This document shows, piece after piece, positions 33,232-40,719 of a stretch of 40,810 nt of DNA; within the stretch, counting starts at the first letter, position 1, and each line of letters starts with the position of its first letter. The translations under genes were made by a program, and so were the position numbers. The stretch is from Roseiarcus fermentans (lineage in GTDB: Bacteria > Pseudomonadota > Alphaproteobacteria > Rhizobiales > Beijerinckiaceae). The stretch spans positions 1 through 40,810 of the forward strand of contig NZ_QNRK01000052.1 in NCBI RefSeq assembly GCF_003315135.1. The letters are read 5' to 3'. The notes below the pieces were generated by a model. It had not been told where the DNA came from, did no database searches, and saw nothing but the letters and a program-made list of their open reading frames with translations.

Positions 33232-33664
33232 TCGTCCTTCATGAAGGATGACCGTCGATAGGAGGCGCTCCCGCGCCGCCCCGATCCATGGTCGACCGTC
33301 CAGGTCGCGGCGAACAAGCGCGCGCGATCCTTATCGGCCCGCTCCGCGCCATCGACCGTCCTGCAACCGAACACGAACCTCATCAGCCCGCCGTCAATGG
33401 CTCTCGCTCTGTCGGACCGTCATGGTCGAGGTCGATCAGCGGCCGCGCATCCGACTCGTTCCGGTTTTGGACGCGGTCAAGGGCGGCGGAGCTACGTCAC
33501 GCCGGACGTGACGATTGTCAATGGGATCAAACGAATTCGGACGCGCCTGTCCACCCGACGATACGGTTCTCGTTGTCCGCCGGATCAGCGCCGGCCATTC
33601 GAGAGGCGCCTCGCCTCGGCCTGTGGCGCGAGCCAAGGCAATTTCGGACGCAAACGTCCGCAAA
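33232..33664. other. Stretch without a convincing gene
   Basis: Between cobQ2 and the end of the membrane-protein gene. Composition changes from GC-rich to mixed towards the right. I looked for a B12 box on the minus strand upstream of cobQ2 and found none. Frames here look like noise. Confidence 0.5.
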
Positions 33665-34276
33665 TCAGCAAGGAAAGCTTGCCAGATAGTAGTGGTCCCA
33701 AAGCCGGTGAACGCTATAGCCTTCACAACTCAATTCGTTGCGCCTCGCCTTCTCCACCCAGTCCGTCGACTGGCGGCCGCGTGGCAAGGATACCTGGTCC
33801 GACTCATCGTAGACCAGCCCATGGGACGCCCAGATCATGCCCCCCCAATTGAATACCGCCAAACGAGGTCCCGCGTCATTTGGGAGAGCAGCCACCCTCT
33901 CGTCATAATAGCGCTTCAAGACGACAAAGTGAACCAAGTCCCCGATATGGTTATTCAATCGGATGAAAGCAATTGGATTCACCGCGAAAATAACAAATAT
34001 TAGCAGTGGCGCCAGAGCAATAAGACTTTGTCTCCACGCTTTTGCAAGGAGATAACGAACAAATAATTTGAATAGGATAGCATTTACAATTAACCAAACG
34101 ATAAATAATAAAGGGATGCCGAACAACACATAGGCAAAATTAGAGCCAATCGGAAATGCAGCAAGCGCTATCAAAACGAAGGGAAAGCCGAACGCGAACG
34201 TTACGAGCCAGCGCAGGTTGCCATGACCTTTAGGCAAACGAACGCGTAAATCGCCAGAATGTTCGACTGTAGCCAT
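33665..34276 (-). CDS. AT-rich membrane protein of unknown function
   Basis: A 203-residue protein I do not recognise. Three hydrophobic helices lie near residues 22-42, 46-71 and 84-104; the remaining half is soluble, with 'LNNHIGDLVHFVVLKRYYDERVAAL' (about 107-131) and a Trp/Tyr-rich C-terminus. The DNA is markedly AT-richer than its neighbours (clearest at 34020-34150), with A- and T-ending codons, a sign of recent arrival. GAGG precedes the start at 34276. It sits between the B12 locus and the acyl-CoA genes and shares a direction with both. The 'NWGGMIWASHGLVYDESD' part could suggest a small surface protein, but I assign no function. Confidence 0.7.
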   Translation of the reverse strand: MATVEHSGDLRVRLPKGHGNLRWLVTFAFGFPFVLIALAAFPIGSNFAYVLFGIPLLFIVWLIVNAILFKLFVRYLLAKAWRQSLIALAPLLIFVIFAVNPIAFIRLNNHIGDLVHFVVLKRYYDERVAALPNDAGPRLAVFNWGGMIWASHGLVYDESDQVSLPRGRQSTDWVEKARRNELSCEGYSVHRLWDHYYLASFPC

Positions 34277-34303
34277 TCGAATTGCCTCGATCTTTTGCGG
34301 CGC

Positions 34304-35116
34304 TCAGTCTCCCTTGGCCGGCTTCACGCCTCGGGCGCGCATGGCGCCGGAGAACCGAGGCGTTCGCTTCTCCATGAACGCCGCGGCGCCCTCGCGCAGG
34401 TCGTCGGTGGCGAAGGCCGTCGATTGCGCGCTCGCCTCGGCGTCGAGAACCTCCGCAAGCCCGGCGCTCCAGGCGGACTCGAGCTGCGCCTTGATCAGCG
34501 CGATCGACGCGGGCGGCCCGTTCGCGAGGCGCTCGGCGAGCGCCGACGCTTCGCGCATCAGGTCGTCGTCGGCGACGACCTTCCAGACGAGGCCCCACAC
34601 CGCCGCGGTCTCGGCGGAGAGCGGCTCGCCGAGCAGCGCCAGCGCCCGGGTGCGCGGCGCGCCGATCGCGCGCTGCAGGAACACGGTCGTTCCGCCGTCG
34701 AGCGCGGCGCCGAGGCCGACGAAGCTCAGCACGAATCTTGCCGAGCGCGCCGCGAGGACGATGTCGCCCATCAGCGCGAGACCGACCCCTGCGCCGGCCG
34801 CCGGGCCGTTGACCGCCACCACGACGGGCAGACGCGAAGCGCGCACCTTTTCGATCAGCGGGTTGATCGAGGCGCGCATCCAGTCGCCGACTTCCGCTCC
34901 GGCCTCGAAGGTCGCCGTCCCCAGTTGCGCGCCGGCGCAAAATCCCTTGCCGGCGCCAGTGAGCACGACGGCGCGCGTCCCGGAATCGGCCTCGGCCGCC
35001 TCGAACGCCGCCCTGAGATCGGCCAGCAGCGCGCCGCCGAGCGCGTTGTATTTCTCCGGATTGTCGAGCGTGAGGAGCGCGACCGCGCCGCGCCGCTCGG
35101 ACTTGACCATCGTCAT
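34304..35116 (-). CDS. Enoyl-CoA hydratase/isomerase family protein
   Basis: A 270-residue crotonase-fold protein. 'LLTLDNPEKYNALGGALLADL' (about 14-34), 'VVLTGAGKGFCAGAQL' (about 49-64) with the CoA oxyanion region, and 'VNGPAAGAGVGLALMGDIVLAA' (about 102-123) are typical. 'GLGAALDGGTTVFLQRAIG' (about 132-150) resembles PaaG-type isomerases, having Asp in place of the second hydratase Glu, so 2-enoyl isomerisation is possible as well as hydration. It follows the acyl-CoA dehydrogenase gene by 36 bases on the same strand. Confidence 0.88.
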   Translation of the reverse strand: MTMVKSERRGAVALLTLDNPEKYNALGGALLADLRAAFEAAEADSGTRAVVLTGAGKGFCAGAQLGTATFEAGAEVGDWMRASINPLIEKVRASRLPVVVAVNGPAAGAGVGLALMGDIVLAARSARFVLSFVGLGAALDGGTTVFLQRAIGAPRTRALALLGEPLSAETAAVWGLVWKVVADDDLMREASALAERLANGPPASIALIKAQLESAWSAGLAEVLDAEASAQSTAFATDDLREGAAAFMEKRTPRFSGAMRARGVKPAKGD

Positions 35117-35152
35117 GCGCCGCCGTCCTTTCAGGTCATGACGCCATGTTCG

Positions 35153-36316
35153 TCACAACGTCCGCGCGATCAACACCTTCATGATCTCGTTGGCGCCGCC
35201 GTAGATGCGTTGCACCCGGCTGTCGCGGAACATGCGCGCGATCGGGTACTCGTTCATGTAGCCGTAGCCGCCGAACAGTTGCAGGCAGGTGTCCACGATC
35301 CTGTTCTCGAGTTCGGAGACCCAGTACTTCGCCATTGACGCGGTCGCGGCGTCGAGCCGGCCGTCGAGATGCAGGCCGATCAACCGGTCGACGAACACGC
35401 GGGCGACCGTCGCCTCGGTCTTGCACTCGGCGAGCTTGAACTGGGTGTTCTGGAAGTCGATCAGCCGTTGGCCGAACGCTTTGCGCTCCTTGACGTAGGC
35501 GATGGTTTCCTCGAGCGCCCGCTCGATCACCGCGACGCCGCCGACGCCGATCGTCAGGCGCTCCTGCGGAAGCTGCTGCATGAGCTGGACGAAGCCCATG
35601 CCCTCATGGGCCCCGAGCAGGTTCGAGGTCGGCACGCGCACGTCGTCGAAGAAGAGTTCCGACGTGTCCTGCGCCTCCATGCCGATCTTGTCGAGGTTCC
35701 GCCCGCGCTCGAATCCGGGCGCGTCGGCCGTCTCGACCACGATCAGCGACGTGCCCTTCGCCCCCTTTGTCGGATCGGTCTTGGCGACCACGATCACCAG
35801 ATCGGCGAGCTGGCCGTTGCTGATGAAGGTCTTCTGGCCGTTGACGACGTAGTGGTTGCCGTCGAGGCGGGCGCTGGTCTTCACGCCCTGCAGGTCCGAG
35901 CCCGCGCCCGGCTCGGTCATCGCGATCGCGCCGATGAATTCGCCCGACGCCATCTTGGGAAGCCAGCGCCGCTTCTGCTCCTCCGAACCGTAGTGCAGGA
36001 TGTAGGGCGCGACGATCGCGCTGTGCAGCGACGCCGCGAATCCGCTGACCTGCCGGCGCGCGACGGCCTCCATCACCACGACCTCGTGACGGAAGTCGCC
36101 GCCGGGGCCGCCGTATTGTTCCGGAACCGCGGGACACAACAGGCCCGCAGCGCCTGCCTCGCGCCAGAACCCCCTCTCGACGATTCCGTCCCGCCGCCAG
36201 GATTCGACGCGCCCCGGCGGCGCATGCTCGTCCAGGAATTTCTCGACCGATCGCGCGAAGATGACGATGTCTTCGTCCTTCAGGAAATCCGCCCGCTCGA
36301 TGTCCAGCGCCGCCAT
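35153..36316 (-). CDS. Acyl-CoA dehydrogenase
   Basis: A 387-residue FAD enzyme that desaturates acyl-CoA at C2-C3. The signatures are 'GAIAMTEPGAGSDLQGVKTSA' (about 125-145), 'FISNGQLADLVIVVAKT' (about 157-173), 'YVKERKAFGQRLIDFQNTQF', 'QLFGGYGYMNEYPIARMFRDSRVQRIYGGANEI' at the C-terminus. The late 'YGGANEI' lacks the Glu of the short- and medium-chain type; the Glu pair in 'RALEETIAYV' could supply the base as in the long-chain and isovaleryl type, which is inference. GGAGG lies six bases before the start at 36316. It diverges from the thiolase gene at 36426 with 109 bases between. Confidence 0.92.
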   Translation of the reverse strand: MAALDIERADFLKDEDIVIFARSVEKFLDEHAPPGRVESWRRDGIVERGFWREAGAAGLLCPAVPEQYGGPGGDFRHEVVVMEAVARRQVSGFAASLHSAIVAPYILHYGSEEQKRRWLPKMASGEFIGAIAMTEPGAGSDLQGVKTSARLDGNHYVVNGQKTFISNGQLADLVIVVAKTDPTKGAKGTSLIVVETADAPGFERGRNLDKIGMEAQDTSELFFDDVRVPTSNLLGAHEGMGFVQLMQQLPQERLTIGVGGVAVIERALEETIAYVKERKAFGQRLIDFQNTQFKLAECKTEATVARVFVDRLIGLHLDGRLDAATASMAKYWVSELENRIVDTCLQLFGGYGYMNEYPIARMFRDSRVQRIYGGANEIMKVLIARTL

Positions 36317-36425
36317 CGGTCTCCTCCCCGAAATCGTCGAGCCAGGGCGTCCGTCCCTGTCGGCGCGCCGCTTGTCCGGGCCGCGCCGCAACCCTAATGT
36401 GCTGCGAGAAAGTTGGGGAGGGGTC

Positions 36426-37610
36426 ATGTCGGGGAGAGTGGTCGTCGCGGGCGTGGGCATGATCCCTTTCTCGAAGCCCGGCGCCAGCCCACCTTATCAC
36501 GAGATGGGCGCAGAGGCCGGAAAGCGCGCGCTCGCCGACTCCGGCCTCGCTTACGACGCCATCGAACAGGCCTATGCCGGCTACGTCTACGGCGACTCAA
36601 CGTCCGGTCAGCGGGCGCTCTACCGCCTGGGCCTGACCGGCGTCCCGATCGTCAACGTCAACAACAACTGCTCGACCGGCTCGACCGCCCTGTTTCTCGC
36701 CCGCCAGGCGATCGCCTCCGGCGCCGCCGACTGCGTGCTCGCGCTCGGCTTCGAGCAGATGAAGCCGGGCGCGCTCGGCTCCGTCTACACCGACCGGCCG
36801 AGCGCCTTCGAGGACTTCGACGCGCTCGCCGACGAACTCGTCAGCGCGCGCGACATCCCGCTGGCGCTGCGCTACTTCGGCGGCGCGGGCCTCGCCCACA
36901 TGCGGAAGTACGGAACGAGGCTCGACGCTTTCGCAAAAATCCGCGCCAAGGCGAGCCGACACGCGAAGCACAATCCGTTCGCAATTTTCCGCAAGGAAGT
37001 CACCGTCGCCGATGTCATGAACGACACGCCGATCTGGCCCGGGGTGATGACCCGCCTCATGGCCTGTCCCCCGACCTGCGGCGGGGCGGCGGCGGTGCTG
37101 GTCTCGGAATCGTTCGCCAGGACGCGCGGCCTCGACGCCGGCGTCGCGATCAAGGCCCAGGCGATGACCACCGACACGCCCTCGACCTTCGAGGCGCGCG
37201 ACATGATGCGCCTCGTCGGCTACGATATGGCGAAGGCGGCGGCGCTGAAGGTCTACGAGGCGTCCGGCGTCGGCCCGGAGGAAATCGGGGTCGTCGAGTT
37301 GCACGACTGCTTCGCCCACAACGAGCTCATCAGCTACGAGGCGCTGGGGCTCTGTCCCGAAGGCGGCGCGGAGGCGTTCATCGACGCCGGCGACAACACG
37401 TTTGGCGGGCGGGTGGTCACGAACCCGTCGGGGGGCCTGCTCAGCAAGGGGCATCCGCTCGGCGCGACCGGCCTCGCCCAATGCTACGAGCTGACCCGCC
37501 AGCTGCGTGGAACCGCGGGCCCGACCCAGGTCGAGGGCGTGCGCCATGCGCTTCAGCACAATCTCGGCCTCGGGGGCGCTTGCGTGGTCACGATGTACGA
37601 GCGGACGTGA
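36426..37610 (+). CDS. Lipid-transfer protein/SCP-x-type thiolase
   Basis: A 394-residue thiolase-superfamily enzyme of the sterol-carrier/lipid-transfer (SCP-x, Ltp) type. The acylated Cys is in 'NNNCSTGSTAL' (about residues 78-88), the His and Asn residues in 'HDCFAHNELISYEA' (about 294-307), and the C-terminal Gly-His motif is 'SKGHPLGATG' (about 341-350). GGGGAGGGG precedes the ATG at 36426. It overlaps the first MaoC-like gene (TGATG). Members cleave or form C-C bonds of 3-keto or hydroxy acyl-CoAs, including steroid side chains. The substrate is not fixed by sequence. Confidence 0.9.
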   Translation: MSGRVVVAGVGMIPFSKPGASPPYHEMGAEAGKRALADSGLAYDAIEQAYAGYVYGDSTSGQRALYRLGLTGVPIVNVNNNCSTGSTALFLARQAIASGAADCVLALGFEQMKPGALGSVYTDRPSAFEDFDALADELVSARDIPLALRYFGGAGLAHMRKYGTRLDAFAKIRAKASRHAKHNPFAIFRKEVTVADVMNDTPIWPGVMTRLMACPPTCGGAAAVLVSESFARTRGLDAGVAIKAQAMTTDTPSTFEARDMMRLVGYDMAKAAALKVYEASGVGPEEIGVVELHDCFAHNELISYEALGLCPEGGAEAFIDAGDNTFGGRVVTNPSGGLLSKGHPLGATGLAQCYELTRQLRGTAGPTQVEGVRHALQHNLGLGGACVVTMYERT

Positions 37611-38068
37611 TGGTCGACGCTTCCACGATCGGAATGACGTTCGAGCCGACGCGCGCTTGCGTCGAGCCGGGCCGCCTGCGCTTCTTCCTGGACACAATCG
37701 GCGAGACGAACCCGATCTATCGCGACGCCGTGGCCGCCAAGGCCGCCGGCTTCGCCGCCCGGCCGATCCCGCCGACGTATCTCTTCTGCCTTGAGATGAT
37801 CGACAACGACGGGCGGTTCGCGATCCTCGAGGCGCTGAACATCGACATCGCCCGAATCCTGCACGGCGAGCAGACGTTCATCTATCGCGCGCCGGCCTAC
37901 GTCGGCGACGAACTGACGTTCCATTCCAGCGTCACCGACGTGCGGCAGAAGAAGGGCGGCGCGCTGACGCTGGTCGACGTCGCCACCCACGTGACCAACC
38001 AGCGCGGCGAGCCGGTCGCGGACTGCGTCCGCGTGGTCGTGGTGCGGAACCAGGGAGGCCTCTCGTGA
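37610..38068 (+). CDS. MaoC-like dehydratase, FAS1-type N-terminal domain
   Basis: A 152-residue hot-dog protein matching the N-terminal (FAS1_DH-like) MaoC domain: 'CVEPGRLRFFLDTIGETNPIYRD' (about 17-39) and 'AYVGDELTFHSSVTDV' (about 95-110). Such domains lack the hydratase catalytic pair and team with a C-terminal MaoC domain, here coded by the next gene, to form an active pair acting on bulky enoyl-CoA. Its start overlaps the thiolase stop and its stop overlaps the next start. Confidence 0.85.
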   Translation: MVDASTIGMTFEPTRACVEPGRLRFFLDTIGETNPIYRDAVAAKAAGFAARPIPPTYLFCLEMIDNDGRFAILEALNIDIARILHGEQTFIYRAPAYVGDELTFHSSVTDVRQKKGGALTLVDVATHVTNQRGEPVADCVRVVVVRNQGGLS

Positions 38069-38478
38069 TCGTGGCGCTCGACGAGGCGAAGGTCGGCGAT
38101 GCGGTCGTCTCCAAGACCTTTCCGGCGATCACGCGCGGAAAGCTCGCGCTCTACGCGGGCGCGTCGGGCGATCACAACCCGATCCACATCGACAGCGATT
38201 TCGCCAGGGCGGCGGGATTTCCCGACGTCTTCACGCACGGCATGTTCGTGATGGGGCTGCTCGGGCAGGCGGTGACCGACGTCGCGCCGCCGCACCGGCT
38301 GAGGTCGTTCTCGACGCGCTTCGTCGCCATCACCCAGCTCGGCGCGGCGATCTCCTGCGAGGGCGCCGTCGCCGAACTGTTCGAGGCCGAAGGCGAGCGT
38401 CGCGCCCGCATCGCCCTGACCGCGAAGGACGAGACCGGCGACGTGAAGCTCGCCGGCGAGGCCGTTGTCGCGGTCTGA
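38065..38478 (+). CDS. MaoC-like enoyl-CoA hydratase subunit
   Basis: A 137-residue hot-dog protein with the MaoC hydratase motif 'YAGASGDHNPIHIDSDFARAAGF' (about 30-52) holding the catalytic Asp and His. GTG at 38065 overlaps the stop of the preceding FAS1-type gene (GTGA). Together they look like the two halves of an (R)-hydratase heterodimer. A crotonase remnant overlaps its 3' end. Confidence 0.9.
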   Translation: MIVALDEAKVGDAVVSKTFPAITRGKLALYAGASGDHNPIHIDSDFARAAGFPDVFTHGMFVMGLLGQAVTDVAPPHRLRSFSTRFVAITQLGAAISCEGAVAELFEAEGERRARIALTAKDETGDVKLAGEAVVAV

Positions 38479-38823
38479 TCCGATCGGCGCGGAGGGGCGG
38501 CTGACAATCGTGACCATCGAGCGGCCGCAGGCGCGCAACGCCGTCGATCTCGCGACCGCCCGCGTCCTCTTTGACGCGTTCAAAGGGTTCGTCGCCGATC
38601 CGGGCGCCGACGTCGCGGTGCTGACCGGCGCCGGCGGAGCGTTCTGCGCGGACGCCGACCTTGAGGCGCTGGCGGCGCACGAGCCCGGGCGGTTCGAGAA
38701 GGACCGCGACTTCGGCCGATGGGGTCCACTCGCCTCGAGCTTCGGCAAGCCGGTGATTGCGACCGGCGGTCGCCGGCGGAACGGAGCTTGCGCTCTGGTG
38801 CGACCTGAGGATCGTGTCGGCGA
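38465..38823 (+). pseudogene. Decayed enoyl-CoA hydratase gene
   Basis: The frame from TTG 38465 starts as a crotonase: 'VTIERPQARNAVDLATARVLFDAF' (about 16-39), 'VAVLTGAGGAFCADADLEALAAHE' and 'FGKPVIAT'. At about 38766 the frame shifts and the expected 'VAGGTELALWCDLRIVSA' continues in another frame (38769-38823), with a few codons of the preceding 'VEGPA'-like segment lost. Beyond this the C-terminal half is unrecognisable. It was probably the fourth gene of the thiolase-MaoC operon. Confidence 0.7.
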
Positions 38824-38981
38824 TCGCGCAATGGATCTCGGCGAGGCGGCGGCCGCCTGCGAGATCGATCGCGGCCTTGCCACGATCGCCAGCGGGGAGC
38901 CTGCGGAAGGACGAAGCCGACGCGGAGTCGTGAACCGATCGACGGAATCTTTCACCACCAAGGACACCGAGACACGAAGCC

Positions 38982-39407
38982 CTAAGGCCTGCGCGCCCGT
39001 AGCGGAAGCGGCCTGGACGGCGATCGGTCGGCCTGCGGCGGGGGCGCCGCATCCGCGCCGGCGCCACAGGCGCGCTGCTCCCCGATTAGTCGCACAAGCT
39101 TCCTCTGGAGAGCCCGCGACGTCTCGATTTCGGATTTGACATACGCAAGTCGCCGTTCGAGGGCGTCGAGAATCGTTCCCGTTATGCTCGGCGACCCGAG
39201 CGACGGCATCACGGCGCGAATTTCCCGCAGGCTGAAGCCGAGCGCCTGCGCGTCCTCGATCAGCCTCAGCGTCGCGATGGTCGAACGCGCATAGTCGCGG
39301 TAGCCGTTCTTCCGCCGCGGCGCCTGCGGAAGCAGGCCGCGCTCTTCGTAAAACCGGATCCGCGTTCGGGTCACCCCCGCTTCCGCCGCAATCTCGCCGA
39401 TGCGCAT
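38982..39407 (-). CDS. MerR-family transcriptional regulator
   Basis: A 141-residue MerR regulator. The N-terminal winged helix is 'MRIGEIAAEAGVTRTRIRFYEERGLLP' (1-27) with 'NGYRDYARSTIATLRLIEDAQALGFSLREI' (34-63), and a coiled-coil dimer helix follows (about 80-112). There is one Cys (about 114) and no obvious metal-binding site, so it probably senses a small molecule or stress. It diverges from the alcohol dehydrogenase-like gene at 39527, and a long-spacer promoter for that gene lies between. Confidence 0.88.
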   Translation of the reverse strand: MRIGEIAAEAGVTRTRIRFYEERGLLPQAPRRKNGYRDYARSTIATLRLIEDAQALGFSLREIRAVMPSLGSPSITGTILDALERRLAYVKSEIETSRALQRKLVRLIGEQRACGAGADAAPPPQADRSPSRPLPLRARRP

Positions 39408-39418
39408 GATGGCCCCTG

Positions 39419-39448
39419 TTGACCCTCGAGTGCGGTGGAAGGTCTACA
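39419..39448 (+). promoter_or_regulatory. MerR-type long-spacer promoter
   Basis: TTGACC (39419-39424) and TCTACA (39443-39448) are 18 bases apart (19 if the -10 is read one base later), longer than the standard 17. Between and over them, GACC (39421-39424) and GGTC (39441-39444) form the outer arms of an imperfect dyad. This is the arrangement MerR proteins untwist. It drives the dehydrogenase gene at 39527, and overlaps the start of merR for autoregulation. Confidence 0.6.
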
Positions 39449-39526
39449 CGTCGGGCGCTGCGTGACAACCGGAAGCGCGATGCGTCTCCGTTCGTCCGCG
39501 CCGTTCGACGTTTCGGAGCCGTATCA

Positions 39527-40558
39527 ATGGTCTACCCCCTGTCCGCCAAGGCGACTCAATGCGCGGTCGTCCAGTCCCGCTACGGGTCCGCGGGCGCCGT
39601 CCTCGCGTGGAGATCGGATGTCCCGGTCGTTGCGCCCTCGATTACGCAGGTGCAGATCGAGATCCGGGCGGCTTCGGTCAATCCGATCGACTGGCAGATG
39701 ATCGAAGGAAATCGCCGCATGATCGCACGGCGGAGCTTTCCCTTCGTCCCTCTCTTCGATCTCTCCGGTATCGTCACCGCTGTCGGCGCATCCGTCGAGA
39801 CGTTCAAGGTCGGCGACTTCGTGCATTGCGACAACAAGCTGAACGGGGGCGGCGCGTCGCAGGTCGTCAACGTCGAGCAGGATCTCGTCTGCCTAGCCCC
39901 GCCTCGCCTCAGCTTTGCCGAAGCCGCCGCGATCCCCCTCGCGGGACAGACGGCGCTCCTCGCGCTCGATCAGGCGCAGGTCGGCGTCGGCGACAGCCTT
40001 TGCGTCGTCGGCGCTTCGGGCGGCGTCGGCAGCTTCGTCGTTCAGATGGCGAAGGCGCTCGGCGTCTCCCGCGTGGTCGCTGTCTGCAGCGCGCGCAACG
40101 AAGCGTTCGCGCGGTCGCTCGGCGCGGACGCCGTTCTGGACTATACGAGCCGCGCCTTCGACGTCGCGCTCGCCGTCGGCTCGATGGACGCGGTCATCGA
40201 CTGCGCCGGCGGCAAGGCGCAATGGTTCGCCGCCCGGCGCGTCCTGCGCGAAGGCGGGCGCTTTGTGACGATATCGCGAGACGAGGACGGCGAGGTCACG
40301 CTCGGCGCCGCGCTGCGTCTGGCGCCGATCCTGTGGCGTCAGCTTCAGTCCCGGTTCGGCCAGAAGCACAAATACATCATGACTTTTCTCGACGCGTCGA
40401 ACACGTTGCTCAGCCGAGTCGACGACATGGTCGCTCGCGGCCTGGTGAAGCCGACCATCGAGCGCGCGTTCGAGTTCAGCGCCGCGGGCGTCATCGAAGC
40501 CCTCGAGACGAGCCGCAAGGGTCGCGTCGTCGGCAAGCTCGTTGTCGAGATGCCGTGA
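39527..40558 (+). CDS. Zinc-type alcohol dehydrogenase-like / quinone reductase
   Basis: A 343-residue medium-chain dehydrogenase/reductase. 'ASVNPIDWQMIEG' (about 49-61), 'DLSGIVTAVGASVETFKVGDFVH' (about 78-100), the NADP loop 'VVGASGGVGSFVVQMAKALG' (about 155-174) and 'GADAVLDYTS' are present. The zinc-binding GHE motif and Cys lobe of true alcohol dehydrogenases are absent, so a zinc-free quinone oxidoreductase-like enoyl or quinone reductase is more likely. It is controlled in all likelihood by the divergent MerR. The start at 39527 is the ATG nearest the conserved opening. Confidence 0.88.
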   Translation: MVYPLSAKATQCAVVQSRYGSAGAVLAWRSDVPVVAPSITQVQIEIRAASVNPIDWQMIEGNRRMIARRSFPFVPLFDLSGIVTAVGASVETFKVGDFVHCDNKLNGGGASQVVNVEQDLVCLAPPRLSFAEAAAIPLAGQTALLALDQAQVGVGDSLCVVGASGGVGSFVVQMAKALGVSRVVAVCSARNEAFARSLGADAVLDYTSRAFDVALAVGSMDAVIDCAGGKAQWFAARRVLREGGRFVTISRDEDGEVTLGAALRLAPILWRQLQSRFGQKHKYIMTFLDASNTLLSRVDDMVARGLVKPTIERAFEFSAAGVIEALETSRKGRVVGKLVVEMP

Positions 40559-40677
40559 CGGCTTGGCTGGCCGAGCGCCGCGGCGCCCGGGCCTGCTCGA
40601 CCGGCCTCACCGCCAAGGACGCGAAAAGGTAACTCCCAAGCCGGCGTACGAGCGGCGGTCACGGCGCTCAACGGGAG

Positions 40678-40717
40678 CGGCGGCGTCTCGCCGCCGGGGT
40701 GCGCGAGACGCGCACCC
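40678..40717. terminator. Twin back-to-back stem-loops
   Basis: Two perfect hairpins with three-base loops touch each other: CGGCGGCG (40678-40685) with CGCCGCCG (40689-40696), then GGGTGCGCG (40697-40705) with CGCGCACCC (40709-40717). They lie 120 bases after the dehydrogenase stop and may terminate its transcript, although no T-tract follows. The second is followed after two bases by a group II intron-like sequence, for which such stems are typical targets. Confidence 0.6.
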
Positions 40718-40719
40718 TC

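Noticed and set aside
33232-33520. Possible third cobalamin riboswitch upstream of cobQ2
   Set aside because: Searched the minus strand by eye for the B12 box and core; neither is present.
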